Positions 10,038 through 22,781 of a stretch of DNA of 62,740 nt are shown in pieces. Position 1 is the stretch's first letter, and each line of letters opens with the position of its first letter. The DNA is taken from the NCBI RefSeq assembly GCF_000281045.1, contig NW_008246104.1, positions 382,869-445,608 of the forward strand, read 5' to 3'. The DNA is from Saprolegnia diclina VS20 (Eukaryota > Oomycota > Saprolegniomycetes > Saprolegniales > Saprolegniaceae). The notes under the pieces were generated by a model. It made no database searches. It saw only the letters and a program-made list of their open reading frames with translations, and was not told the DNA's origin. The translations under genes were made by a program, and so were the position numbers.

Positions 10038-11411
10038 ATGATCGACGCAAGCTGGAGCCCAGCCGAGGCGGTGCGACTGAGCCCGCGCGAGACGCTCTCG
10101 CTCCTCGCAGAAGGCGCGACGGCCTTTCATGCTCTTCTGCGCCACTCGAAGCTGGCGGCCAATAATAGCCGCATCTACCAGCCCAAGGCGTCCTGCAAGC
10201 AGTATTACATGGGCTACGCCACCACCGCAATCCAAGAGTCCTTTGTGAGCGTCCGGTCGCGCTACAAGAGTCTCATGCACCACCGCGACGAGTACTGCCG
10301 CGTCTTTGCCCTCGAAGACACGCGCATCTTGTGCGTGCTGCAGTCGCCCGGCGTTGCGCTCGGGCCGTGGCATAAGCCATCCTCAGCGCTCGTGCTTCTG
10401 CGCTGGATGGCGCGGACACCGACGCGCACGGGGTCGCGGGCGCGCGATTTTCTTGTGCTCGAGGTACGCCATGACTTTCTTGATGGCCTTTGAAGTGGAT
10501 GGTGGATATGTCTAGTATATGGATACGATTGTCGACGCCAAGGGCGAGCGCAGCTACGCGCGCGTGTGGCATTCGGTGACGCATGCCGCGTTCCCGCCGC
10601 AGTACGGTTACGAGCGCCAAGTGCTTTTGCACTCGGGCGACGTTGTCCGCGAGAGCCCCGCGGGGCGCCCCGTTTCTTGTCGCCGGCTCATGTTTCTGGA
10701 CGTGCACTCGATCAAGAGCGCGCTGCCCAAGTTTGTCTTTGCCCATCTTGTACAGCGACAAGTGCGCAACCAGTACGCGTGCCACCTCGATCGACTCCTC
10801 TGGGACCACATGTCACCCGACGACGCTTTCACGGTCATTCGTTTGCTAGCCATCGCGATGCCTTATACCTGGCACAGGACAATGTTAGCGACGCCATTCT
10901 CGCGCTTGGCGGCGAAGACGACGATGTCCATATGCTCGAATGCACGATCAAGTACGTTGCGACCGAGTGCGACCTCTGTGCCAAAGGCTTCCACTTGTTT
11001 CGTCCAAAGTACTCGTGCCTCGAGTGCGACAAGGTACGCGCGTCGTTGTGTGCCGTAGGTGACAGACAGACACGATATGGTAGACGGTGTGTCGGCGCTG
11101 CAGCCGAGGCTTCATGCAGGGCACACTGCGCAATCGAACGATCGCAGATATGGAGGCCAGGCGCGTGTGCTTTCGGTGCTGCATTGAGAAGCGGGCAGGT
11201 GCGTCGCGCACAGCTTAAGTTCTCCCACTAACTTACAGTATGTATTATACCTGCGGCGCATTTGCACTGGCACCAACGGCAATCTCGAGATTCAAGTGGA
11301 AGCAAAACTCAACCAACAAATCACACTGGCTCCATGCGATGCGGGAGCCACCGTACCCGTACTGGAAGCCGAAATATCGAAGCTTCCATGAGTTTGCCAT
11401 GGCTCGAGTGA
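10038..11411 (+). CDS. START-like / FYVE-like zinc-finger protein
   Basis: Oomycetes carry a large family of proteins with an N-terminal START-like lipid-binding region and a C-terminal FYVE-type zinc finger; this gene fits that plan. Exons: 10038-10463, 10516-10833, 10878-11033, 11084-11198 and 11239-11411 (396 codons with stop). The START-like part includes YARVWHSVTHAAFPP and CRRLMFLDVHSI. The finger is C-x2-C (CDLCAKGF), then CLEC, VCRRCS and VCFRCC, but the usual basic HHC core of FYVE domains is replaced by PKYSCLEC, so binding to phosphatidylinositol 3-phosphate is doubtful. The start is uncertain (the frame stays open upstream to 9753). The last exon is also uncertain: it becomes Ser/Thr/Arg-rich and could be read in another phase. 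Intron 10834-10877 has an atypical GTCATT donor. Confidence 0.7.
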
Positions 11412-12312
11412 CTTAGCGCTGGAAATACTGAGCTCACGAGCCTTTGTCCCAATTAATGGCCTCCGAAAGTGCGGCGGTCGGGCGGTGTTGAAGCGACGTC
11501 TCTTGGCTTCGCGTCGGAAACGGTTTGTATGGTTGACACTGTGTATACAAACTGCCAGTGCTCAAGGTGGCGCGAGCCTTTCCGACCAGTGAAACGAGAT
11601 GTAACGCCTTGTGCGCTTTGGATTGGTCGAAATGAAATCATTTTAGCCAATAAAACGCACAACCGGTGCCACCGTTGCACGCCGTTGGTGCAAAGTGGCG
11701 GCCACCAATATTTTGGATCCGCATCATAAAATACCAGCGTCATATAAAACACCTTTACCGCGTCGTATTTCAAATATCGAGCTACTTGATACAAATATCA
11801 AATGTAGTTCGATGATGGCCGCCATCAACGTCAATATATGGCGCGTATTCTAGAATAAAAATGCATGCCACAGTGCATTAAAATACAACGCAGAATAATA
11901 TAAACACAAATGAACAATCTTGACTAGCTTTTACTATGGGAACAAGTGTATTTTTTACAGTTACGAGGTAACGCCCCCAGGTGGCCCAGATTAAATGTCT
12001 CGGAATTAAAATATCTAGTGGTTTGTATACACCACGCTGAAATATAAAGCGCCAAGGCCGCCAACGAACTAAGGTTACGAACCTCCTTCCGATTTGCTTT
12101 TGACCTGCCAAGGAAGAAACCGACGACGCGGAGGCCATCAGCGCTGGCGGAACCGCGGACGAGCAACCGACGACGTACGCAGCCCTGGAAGCGACGAGAC
12201 AGACCCACGCATGTACGTGCTAGCAGGCGCGGGGCAGCGCGCTCATGGCGGCGCCGCCTCCGCGCAAGGCCATACAGGCAGGCGCTGACCCTGTCTATGC
12301 CCCGTAGTAGGC
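11412..12312. other. Intergenic, AT-rich
   Basis: About 900 bases with many A/T runs between 11630 and 12080 and no supported gene. The last hundred bases before the MYB start contain a possible leader intron (gtacgtgctag... from about 12212, ending ccccgtag near 12307), which would place the MYB promoter further upstream. That intron is only suggested by its ends. Confidence 0.4.
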
Positions 12313-13542
12313 ATGTCGGACGAGCCCATGGACCACCGCCCCTCGAGTGGCATCACGACGCAGCATACCGAGTCCAAGCTTACGCCCGAGCCACCGAGCT
12401 CCATGGACAGCAACAGCCTCGCGCTCGAAGTACTGGCCTCGCAGATGAACCATATTGCACCGAGGGATGAGAACGACCCGATGACCGGCCACGTCGCCAA
12501 GGTGCTTCCGACGCAGCTCGCCGACTTGACCGAGATGCAGTTCCTGCGCGCCAAGGTCGCGCAGCAAGAAGACACGTTGAAGCACCTCTTGCACAACGAG
12601 CGTGTCGTGCACGACCAGCTCCAACAGATGCAAAACTGCATTTTGTCGCTGCGCCAGGACCTCTGCCGCGTCTTGGGCCTGGCCGAAGCGACGTCAGTGA
12701 CCAACGACAACGACGACGATGAGTTTACGAGCGGCAGTGCGTTGACGGCCGCCAACATCCACGACCACGACAGCGACGGCCAAGACGACGATTACGGGCC
12801 GCCGCACTCGTACTTGACACCGTCTGTACCGCCATTGCACCACCAACCATCGTACGCACGGTCGTCTGCGTCCACGTCGCCAACGTCATCGCCTACGTCC
12901 AGCACCACCTCGTCCAAACAGAGCGCCAAGACCAAGAAAGGGGGCATCGTCAAGCTCGCTCTGGACCGGAAGCGGTCGTTCAACGGCCTCAACTACGACC
13001 CTGCCATCTCGGCCGTGCTGTTGCCAACAGAAGGGCCGTCCAAGCACGTCAAGCGCGAGCCCAAGCCCAGCACTACGGACGGCTACGACAATGAGAACGA
13101 CCGCGACTCGAACGTCTCGTCACCGCGGAAGCGGGGCAAGTTTAGCAACAAGCTCGGGAAGCGCCCGTGGTCGGCGCTCGAAGACCAGGAGCTGGCGATC
13201 GCAGTGCAGACATCGGGCGCGAGCGACTGGTCGGCCATCTCGCTCCTCTTGCCGGGTCGGTGCGGAAAGCAGTGCCGCGAGCGCTGGGTCAACCACTTGA
13301 GCCCAAGCGTCAACAAGGAGGCGTGGACCGAAGAAGAAGACGACTTGATCTTCAAGACGCGCGACCGAATTGGGAACCACTGGGCTGACATTGCGCGACT
13401 GTTGCCGGGCCGCACCGACAATGCCGTCAAGAACCGCTTCTACTCGACGATGCGCCGTCGACTGCGCCAGCAGCGCGCGAGTGCGCGGCAGAAATCGTCG
13501 TCGAAAGACGACGAGAAAAAAGAGTCGGATGGCCCGTCGTAG
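12313..13542 (+). CDS. R2R3-type MYB transcription factor
   Basis: An intronless 409-aa protein. Residues about 65-120 form a predicted coiled coil ([20 protein letters not shown], then [10 protein letters not shown]), which suggests dimerisation. An acidic, Ser/Thr-rich linker and a basic segment ([11 protein letters not shown]) follow. The DNA-binding region lies at residues about 285-390 with two MYB repeats: [16 protein letters not shown]...[20 protein letters not shown], then [13 protein letters not shown]...[20 protein letters not shown]. The regularly spaced Trp residues and the [11 protein letters not shown] and [11 protein letters not shown] recognition helices are classic for c-Myb-type DNA binding. 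The end is very basic, then Ser/Lys-rich. Expected to be nuclear; target genes cannot be read from sequence. Confidence 0.93.
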   Translation: MSDEPMDHRPSSGITTQHTESKLTPEPPSSMDSNSLALEVLASQMNHIAPRDENDPMTGHVAKVLPTQLADLTEMQFLRAKVAQQEDTLKHLLHNERVVHDQLQQMQNCILSLRQDLCRVLGLAEATSVTNDNDDDEFTSGSALTAANIHDHDSDGQDDDYGPPHSYLTPSVPPLHHQPSYARSSASTSPTSSPTSSTTSSKQSAKTKKGGIVKLALDRKRSFNGLNYDPAISAVLLPTEGPSKHVKREPKPSTTDGYDNENDRDSNVSSPRKRGKFSNKLGKRPWSALEDQELAIAVQTSGASDWSAISLLLPGRCGKQCRERWVNHLSPSVNKEAWTEEEDDLIFKTRDRIGNHWADIARLLPGRTDNAVKNRFYSTMRRRLRQQRASARQKSSSKDDEKKESDGPS

Positions 13543-13689
13543 GTCACGTAAGTCGACCCATCCTGCTTCCACCCCTTTTGCTTACTAGTGTCGTTGTTAT
13601 ACTAATACTACTACTATCGTTCGTGTCATCAACGTCTTGTTGCATGAGCCCACGGACTGGCGGTGGCACAAGATCGGTCGACGGGCTAA

Positions 13690-15144
<1,455 letters not shown>

Positions 15145-16001
15145 TAGCATCTAGACTTGGAATGAGAACGACGATTGGTGTCTTCGTTTCTCGTCAAGCG
15201 AGACTGTAGGTGAATCGCTTCCAAGGACGGGCAGACGTTGGGCAGCGCAACGATGAAGCAGCATGTCACGACCCAGTCTTCCGCGTGGCTAGCGTCCATA
15301 AGTCTTCATGACAGAGCAGGCGAAGGCTTCTTCCGTAGCATTTGACGATGCGCAACACTATGGCCAATTTGATGCTACGGCGCAGATGATGCCATCGCCA
15401 GACACTTGTGCGAGCTACGCAAACCCGACATCGACTCGCCTTTGTACTCCAAGTCGTTGTAAAAGATACGAGTTTCATTTTCGAATCCAGTGTTGCGGTC
15501 CACGGAGCCGGCCACGTCGACAACGTCGCTGCTCGTCAACGGCATAACCTTGCGCCGCTGCTCGACGTCTCTCTCTGGTCGGCGGCGCTAAAACATGTAC
15601 TATAAGATTCGGCGCACCAGACGAGGAGAATGGTCGGCGTCGTCTACCCGCGCTATCTCGCCATGTCGGATTCGCTTGGCCGCCAAAATGGAACCGTTGG
15701 GTGTTATTGGCCTTTTTGGTACTGAGAATCTATTCGCACCCTTCTGGCGCCTGCCGGGATCATCTGCCTTGCCATACTATACGCCACAGCTATGCGCCAC
15801 CGGCGGCCTCTCTCCGGTACGCTGCCACTGTCTTCTGAGCCATCTCTCTTTCAAATGACGCGCCAAGAGCAATCAGCTAGCTGCAACCGCTCGCGACTTG
15901 GCGGTCTCGTCGCTCTGCTCTGTCGATGGACCAAGAAATCGGAGGTGCGCAAACATGATTTTGCGTTACGAAGAGCCTAAGAAGGCTGGCCGCGAGGCAG
16001 C
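15145..16001. other. Intergenic with a truncated duplicated segment
   Basis: No supported gene. It contains a 131-bp segment (15623-15753) duplicated from the 40.3-kb locus (separate entry). The rest, including 15760-16001, shows no consistent coding frame apart from the 3' end of the minus-strand SUN gene at 16002. Confidence 0.5.
15623..15753 (-). repeat. Truncated copy of the 40315-40446 segment
   Basis: Closely similar, in the same orientation, to 40315-40446; both share cttggccgccaaaatggaac and the following gttgggtgttattgg run. In the 40-kb copy the minus strand reads promoter (CCAAT-like ACCAATAACACC), then ATG GTG CGG GTA GAC GAC GCC GAC. Here the ATG position reads ATA and the homology stops after about ten codons, so this copy looks like a dead 5' fragment of that small gene. 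Confidence 0.7.
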
Positions 16002-17619
16002 CTAGACGCGGGCGCCGTAGACTTCGATCGAGCTCAAGACCGTGTACTCCTCGCGGCCGTGGTTGGAGAGCACGTGCACGCGGATACCGTGGATCGGCGT
16101 CGTCGCCGCCTAACACCGCACACGGTAACGGTACATTGCCATGAGAGCAGTCGTCGTACCACTCCATCCAGCGCAAACGGTTGCTGGACCGCGCCATCCG
16201 CACGAAATTCGAACGTGCCAAAGTCGGTGAACTCGACGTAGTGTCGCTCCGGGTGCGCGGTCAAGCCCTACCATGTACATGCAGCTTGCGTCGTGCTAGA
16301 CATGGACATATATGTACCTCGAGCTGGAGCATCTTGGGCGCCGAAGACGCGTCGGCATGCGCGTGGTCGAGCTGGACCGCGTCGACAAGAATCGGCGAGC
16401 CGAAGCGGATTGTGAGGTTCCCGGACGTCCCCGCGAGGTGCCATCCATCCGGGTTCTCGCCCGGGATCTTGAACTAGCCAAACGATCAGAAGAGAGGACC
16501 AAGAGGCTGCGTACGCTGATCGTGTTCTCGGGCGTCGTCGACATGAACTCAAACCCAAAGAAAGACGCGTCCACATGCGACGACGACGTGAGCCGCGTGG
16601 GAGACAGCACGTCCGCAATCACGCCCAGCAAGGTCGGCTTAAAGAACTCGCTACGCCAAGGTACAGTCCGAGCAACGAAGTATTCGATACCTCGCATGAG
16701 TCACGATGGCGCCGCCAAGGCTCGGGCTCGCGTAGTTGAATCGATGCTCGGGCGTCTTGCACGTCGGCGCAGCCGCTTCCTTGACGGTCTGCAGCTTGGC
16801 CTCCTGTGGATTGTTGTTAAGCATTGTAGAACCGGGTAGTCGTGCGTACCAAGTTGAAGAGCGCCAACGTGTTGGCACGAACGCTTTCTTGGAGCGCGCT
16901 CGTGGCCTTCTCAAAGGACTGCAGCTTGGCCTCCTATACACCGCGATGGGCCACGTGCGACGACGACGAGCGTACCCAATGCGGATACTGCTCCGTAAGA
17001 GCACTAGCGGTGTCGCCGAGGGCAGTGGTCTTCGCAGCGAGAGTCGCGACCTTCTGCGCCACAAGAGGTTATACATCCGGTCACATCGTCGTACTCGTAC
17101 CTCGCCAAACGACTCGTGCATGAAGCCCAACTGCGCGTAGATGCCGTTGCAGCAGCGCAGGTTGTCGTCGAAGGCAGTGGGCTCCGGGAACCTACACCGC
17201 CATCCTTCAGGTCGAGTCGTCCAACACGATACATACGCCGTCGGCGTGTGCTTGATGATCGAGCTGAACGCGAGAACGAGATACCAAGCGTAGAAGATGA
17301 TGCACGCGGTTGCGAGGATAATAAACCACTCCTACAAAGCCGACAGGGTACGTGAGACGTGATGGGCTCCAGCAGACGGTGGAACCTGGAGCATAGCCAG
17401 CGTCGGGAGCCCTTGCTCCCAGAAGCTCGCTGTCTTGTCTTCCTCGGAGACCACGGCCTCATCTTCGGGTCCCGCTGCTTCGTCTTCGGGGCCCGCTTCG
17501 CCATGCTCGGCGAGGCCATCTGCGGTGGCGTTGTTGCCTTTGCTCGTATTGCGGTGACTGGTCGGCAGCACCGTCCAATCGAGCTGGGCGTCCGACGGGT
17601 TCGACGTGGCGTGCTGCAT
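16002..17619 (-). CDS. SUN (Sad1/UNC-84) domain membrane protein
   Basis: SUN proteins sit in the inner nuclear membrane and bind KASH proteins to link the nucleus with the cytoskeleton. I read about ten small minus-strand exons with GTACG/GTATG...TAG introns, giving about 400 aa. Exon 1 (17619-17386) is a soluble acidic N-terminus. The next exon (from 17331) encodes the membrane segment WFIILATACIIFYAWYLVLAF. Helical coiled-coil exons follow, with EAKLQSFEKATSALQES and EAKLQTVKEAAAP. The SUN domain is at the C-terminus: FNYASPSLGGAIV, then NPDGWHLAGTSGNLTIRFG, VDAVQLDHA, HYVEFTDFGTFEF and finally GIRVHVLSNHGREEYT. Intron 17385-17332 starts GTTCC, chosen because it keeps the frame. Some SUN proteins act in the ER instead, so the compartment is inferred. 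The overall assignment is strong because the motif order is complete. Confidence 0.88.
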
Positions 17620-19599
17620 CGTGACTTGGGTGAGACTTGAAAATGAATTCAGAAAGGAATTGGCACCTTTGCTTTCAACCCGTCTTGGGCAAGATCGCGC
17701 ATACAAACACCAAGTCTAAACCTTAGGCTCTAGTTCATGTGGTCAGCTGGTTTTGTTCTTGGACGCACACGCAGACCGACTTTCGCACATTCTGTGCTGA
17801 GTGCTGGAGGTAGCCGCGGTCACACGCGCGTGGTCACGACCTCGCCCGCATCGATGAACTTTGGAATTCGCCAAGTCAAGCTCATATATCATTCCGACAC
17901 TGTTCGATCAAAATTCAAATGTACTCATTTAGGCCAATTCAGCGTGTCCCGCGCAAGAGAAAGGACCATAGGAGGAAAGCACGCAGCTGGTGGCGCAATG
18001 CAGGCCTTTTCTCTCGGACGATGCACAAGCGCGGATAGTAGGACCATTGTTTCTTGCCGTTGGTCGTACTAGCATGCAGCCTTACCGCGAGGTTGCTAGT
18101 CTGGAGTATGCTCTATTTGATGGATGCTGGAAGGAGCACCGTGCGCAGTCGATTGCGATCGAGAGGCCGAGCGCTGATAGAGACGTAGCTTAGAGACGTC
18201 TGTCGACGGTCATGGATGCTTCGTTGAAGAAGCATATGCACTCGATGGGCCATAAGGCAACCGTCGGCCCTTCGAACCCTCCCACTGCCGTGGCGACCGA
18301 GTAGCCTCAGAAGCGAGTGGGCATGAGTAGTACACAGCTCGGTGCGCAGTCGTCAGCTCCTCGCACGCGCACGTGTCGAGTTGAATGACGCAAAATAACC
18401 TTGTGGTGCTCCACTACGCGCTTCCATTTGTCTAGGCAGGGTTCGATGGTCTCCTCCCGGCCGTCGTGTGACCTGGAGCTCTTATAACGTTAGCTGAAGG
18501 CGGGTGTACAGGTAAAAGACGCACCGGATGATAGCAGAGATTGGTGCTCTTCTCGACCGCGCAGATCGCATGTCAATTTGACTCCGAGTCAAATTGAAAA
18601 GAGCACCTTTGTATGGATTAGGTGCGTTTATCTTTGCTGAGAAGCAACGGCAATGCGGTTCCGAGTGCCACGTCATTGCAAGATCCCCAGCGTTTCATGC
18701 AAGCTTTCACAACGATGAAATCAAAGAGTCGGCGTCCGTTCATCAAGCTCCGGTAATCGCGGTTCTCGATTGTCGTCGCTGCAATGGGGCGAAGCGCGCC
18801 AGCAACTAACTTACCTCTCGGGCACGTGGTCGAAAAGACACACCGGCACTACCACACGACAGAGCATAGAGCTAGCCTCCGACTCTACAACCTGGTGTGA
18901 GTGTCGTGATGGTACGTTTGCAGCACGTACCAATGGAGATGCTGTGGCCGGGCGACCCGATAGCATTGTGCGCCGAGTGCAGTCTGGAGGCAAGCTCATG
19001 GTGTATATCTGCAAAAGAATCGCAAATGAGAAAAGACCGCCGTGCACGCGAGGTTGCGTCTTCTCGACACCGACTAAGAGAGGCGTATCGGGCGTAGTAT
19101 CGTACTACAGGCGCATCGCAGTCGATGCGAAGCCAGGGTCTTCCTCCAATCGGGGAGCCCCCGCCGAGCACGTCGTGTAGCCCAAGCTCGAACGTTTGTC
19201 TTGGCGGATGACTATCGAGCTGCTACACCCAGAGAAAGGTCCGTGTGTTGTCGTGATCGTGCGGCCAAGACGTGCGTGGTGTTGGCGAGCTCGCGCGAGC
19301 TACAGGATTCGATGGCCTTGGTCGAGTTGAGTAGCACCACGACCAGCGCATGCGACCGTTCAACGAGCTAGCAGGATGGAGACGAAGCGACGTACCCAGG
19401 ACGGACCGCGCAACGCTGTGACCACACGGCCAGCCATGGCGGCCCATGCCCACGCCGATGACGCTGGAATGAAGTCACACTATATAACATCTACACTATT
19501 TCGAAAAATACAGTGTTTTGGAATGCAGTGGATTCCGAAATGCTGGCGTGGTCATCTCATTATTTGGCAGGCGCGCTTGGCAGCGACAAGAGAAGACGC
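17620..19599. other. Long intergenic stretch, no supported gene
   Basis: Nearly 2 kb without a believable coding frame. Codon use is erratic in all open frames and I find no domain. It contains one striking nested palindrome at 18543-18607 (separate entry). A promoter for the ankyrin gene presumably lies in the last 200 bases, where an AT-rich run (acactatataacatctacac, about 19478-19497) contains a TATA-like tatataac. Confidence 0.5.
18543..18607. repeat. Nested palindrome / hairpin
   Basis: Inner arms tcaatttgactc (18573-18584) and gagtcaaattga (18586-18597) are perfectly complementary, with one base between them. Outer arms ggtgctctt (18543-18551) and aagagcacc (18599-18607) are also perfectly complementary. 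No gene lies within several hundred bases on either side. It could be the end of a small inverted-repeat element or a structured RNA. Confidence 0.75.
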
Positions 19600-21678
19600 A
19601 TGATCGCGACCTTCGAGAGCACCGTGCTCGCGCAGCCCGAGATTGCGGGCGTTGTCTTTAGCTACCAGTTTGGCGTGTACGAAGACGTGCGCCCGGCTTT
19701 TGCCGCCTGTCGCGAGCTCACACAGCACGACGGACCCACGTACTATTGCGACGCGTCCTTCCGCGGGACGTTCGCTCCCAGTACGGCGTGGGCCAATGGC
19801 AAGCACGATGATATCAAGGCCGCCGACTACGCTCTGGACGACGACGCATGCGACGCGCGCCTGCCGCTGCACGTAGCGATCGTCCATGGCTTTGCGCACG
19901 TGGCCACGCGCATCATACGGTGCCGGCCCGACCTCGCGTCGGACGATGTATTCTTCTTGGCCTTTTGCAACGATCACATCGAGATTGCCGAGCTTCTCTT
20001 AGACCAGCGACCGAGGATCGCGGAGCTGCGTCGACGCGTCCACCCTGCTGCGGGTATCGTACTGTTTTTGGTGCACGGACCGTAACACAGTGATGTACTA
20101 GATGGCTCGGTGTCGCCCGCCTCGCCCTTGGTAGCTAAAGCAGTGGCGACCATGCTCGTCAGAGACGGCGCAAAGGGCCTCGCCTTGCTCGAGCGTTTTG
20201 GCCTGCGGCCCGACGACCTTCCCCAACGCGATGACAAGCGGGACGCGCTCGTGGGGTCGACGCTGGAGAATGCCACCATCGCGCTCGACCTTTTCCCGTG
20301 GCTTTACTACCCAGGTCTCTTGGAATCTTTTGCGGCTCGCGGCTTCTTGCCTCTGGTACAGTCGCTCCACCAACGCGGTGCCGCGTGCACGGTCGACGCC
20401 ATGCGCTTTGCCGTCGTCGAAGGCCATCTCGACGTCGTCAAGTTTGTTGCTAACATCCTCCCAGAGGACCGCACGACCGAGGTGCTTGATGACGCCATCT
20501 TGGGTGGCCACCTTGATGTCGTTCGCTTCCTCTTCGAGCACCAAGCTGGAAGCGCTTTGCCGTACCATCTGGATATGGCGGTCGTCAGCAACGGCCGCCT
20601 CGACGTCATCCAGTACCTTCATGGCCTTGGCACGTTTGATTGCACCGCTCACACCGTCGATGCCGCCGTAAGCCATGGCAATCTTCCGGTGGTCCAGTTT
20701 CTCCTAGCCAACCGATGCGAAGGCTGCACGCGCGACGACGTCGTTCAGGCAGCGCTGCAGAACGGGCATTTGGACATGGCCGAGTACCTCCTCTCGCTCG
20801 GCTACCCGTTCCCGACCTCAACGACATTGGTGGACGAAGGTTGCTTTGGCAAGCTCGAAATGCTTGGCGTCCTGAAGCTCCTTGTCGACCATGGCGCCCC
20901 CTGGAACGACGACTGGATGGTTCACGCGTGCACTGCGAACAACGTACCGCTCGTCAAGCTTCTTCACCCGCGCATGTCCACGTGCTCTCGCATTGACGTG
21001 CTCCTTCTTGCAATGGAGGCACACGCGTGGGACGTCGCGCACTACCTCTTGGCCAACTGTCTCGAAGACCTCTCGATCGAGGCGCTGGAGGCAGCCTTGC
21101 GCTTTGGGCGAATTGATGTCGCCTCTGTCATCTTGGAGCGACAGCCAGAGCTTCGTCACCACAACGAGCTGCTTCAGTCGGCAGTGGAGAGCCGCAACAC
21201 GGAGGTGACGCGCTACCTCCTTGCAGCCAGCATTGGCCGACCTCGCGACTGCCTCCTCGAGATTGCGGGTCGGCCAGCACACGTGACGGACAGCAAACTC
21301 TTACTGCCGTTCTGCATGGACGCTGTCGACCATCTCGACAACGTCCTCTACCTCTTGCAGCTCGTCGAGTTGCCCGACCGCCGCCGTGCGACGATGCTCC
21401 AGCTTATCACGGCCGAGCTGACGTTCCAAGGCAAAAAAGCCAACCAAACGATCCCGCTTGCACCAAGCGTGGCGGTGCGGGCCACGGCGCTACTGGAGGC
21501 TGGCGACGTTGTCGACTGGGCACAGGCCCTCGTCATTAGCCACCATTGCCATCATGGAGCGATCGCATTGGTCCGCGACGCCGAGCTCCAGGCGCAGCTC
21601 ACGCACCTGCTGCTCTCCAAGAAGCGCAAGCGCTCGACGTCTACTTCCGACGAAAGCACGGCGACGTTGCAACCTTGA
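19600..21678 (+). CDS. Ankyrin-repeat-like protein
   Basis: Two exons, 19600-20053 and 20102-21678 (48-nt intron), giving 676 aa. The second exon is a run of about 30-residue helical repeats with an ankyrin-like consensus GHLDVV(K/R)FL: EGHLDVVKFVANIL, GGHLDVVRFLFEH, NGRLDVIQYLHGL, HGNLPVVQFLLAN, NGHLDMAEYLLSL. This style (A-x6-GHLDVVxxL) is abundant in Saprolegniales and amoebal genomes and serves protein-protein contacts. The C-terminus ends in a basic stretch (SKKRKRSTSTSDES), a possible nuclear localisation signal. The N-terminal exon holds diverged repeats such as DARLPLHVAIVHGFAHVATR. An in-frame ATG at 19540 would add 20 residues; I prefer 19600. Specific partners are unknown. Confidence 0.85.
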
Positions 21679-21888
21679 TCCGTGTGTTGATTCACATTCT
21701 AGTGTTAGTGCCCCATCAATGTTGTCAATTTCATATTAATACATCCACTGATTAGTCTAATCATTTTCAAACGTGCTGGCGTTGCCCCGGCCCCCGTTCT
21801 CGAGTTGGTCGTCATTTCCCAGCGTCCGCTGTGTTGAATTCGTCCCTCCCACGTTGGAAATCGCCCAACCATCGACTTTGAAGGAAAT

Positions 21889-22143
21889 ATGCAAAATATC
21901 ACGTTTTCTCGGTTCGACAGCTTTGACCAAGGCGTGCCGGCGGCTGAAGTCGCGCTGCGCAACACGAGTAGCGCCAGTGTTAGTCTCTACTTCTACAACG
22001 AGTTGACGAGGGACAGCATTGTCTGCCTCATCGACGCGCTCTCGACGTGCGAGGGCGTGACGATCTCTTTGCGGCCGCTCGACGACGACGCGCTTGAAGT
22101 GCAAACCACCGCGCGCCACATCATGCGTGATCATGGCACATGA
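21889..22143 (+). CDS. Small hypothetical protein (84 aa)
   Basis: One open frame starting MQNITFSRFDSFDQG and ending ARHIMRDHGT, with GC-ending codons in most positions. It has alternating beta-like and helical segments (ASVSLYFYNELTRDSIVCLI), and no signal peptide or known domain. The plus frame looks better than the antisense frame. It may be a small real gene or a 3' fragment. Confidence 0.4.
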   Translation: MQNITFSRFDSFDQGVPAAEVALRNTSSASVSLYFYNELTRDSIVCLIDALSTCEGVTISLRPLDDDALEVQTTARHIMRDHGT

Positions 22144-22394
22144 CGTGGCAAATGCTCCATACAGCACGGGCGCTTGCAAAAGCACCAATCAACGGCCCGT
22201 ATTTAGCGCTATTCGCACCATTGGTTGAAATGCAAGGATTCAAGCCAATTCTCGGTTCCGATTGGCTGAGATGCATGATCGCCCGCCATCATATTAGCGA
22301 ATCGGATGCGGGGATTTAAATTTACCAATATCCGGATAATTCAAAAGGATCGCGTGCTTCAAAAGTCAAACGGCAAGCTGGACAGCAGGACGCA

Positions 22395-22781
22395 ATGAGC
22401 AACGCCAACACCGCAGCAACCGTCGCCACCGAGGCCGCCATGGCCGCGCGCACCACCAACAGTTCAAGCGCCATGCTTCGGCGCATCGTTGCATTCGACA
22501 TGGACGGCGACGCTGCGCTGCTTGCCGGACAGGACACGGACGCCACGATGGATCCGAACGCCATCACCAGCCATTGCGCGTCGCCTCGCCGCGTCACATC
22601 GCCCGTACTGGAGGACGATAACAAGACGCCAGCCGGGCGCGACTCTGACAAACAGCTCGTCGCACAACACAACTCGACGTCGTTCCGCGTCCGCAACGCC
22701 AAGGCCCGGTCGCCTCGTGCCGAGTCGGAGAAGGCGCCCAAGCGCGCACGCGTCAACCCGACGGCCGCGACCGGCGCCTAA
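22395..22781 (+). CDS. Small hypothetical Ala/Ser-rich protein (128 aa) with basic C-terminus
   Basis: Starts MSNANTAATVATEAAMAA and is polar throughout. The C-terminus KAPKRARVNP resembles a nuclear localisation signal. Upstream at 22219-22270 there are two inverted CCAAT boxes (accattggttg, ccgattggctg), as seen before several genes in this window, followed by an AT-rich leader. I do not recognise a domain. The promoter-like upstream region and codon use make a real small gene likely. Confidence 0.55.
   Translation: MSNANTAATVATEAAMAARTTNSSSAMLRRIVAFDMDGDAALLAGQDTDATMDPNAITSHCASPRRVTSPVLEDDNKTPAGRDSDKQLVAQHNSTSFRVRNAKARSPRAESEKAPKRARVNPTAATGA

Noticed and set aside
20054-20101. Ankyrin region as two separate genes
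   Set aside because: A 48-nt GTATC...TAG intron joins both frames in phase into one protein.
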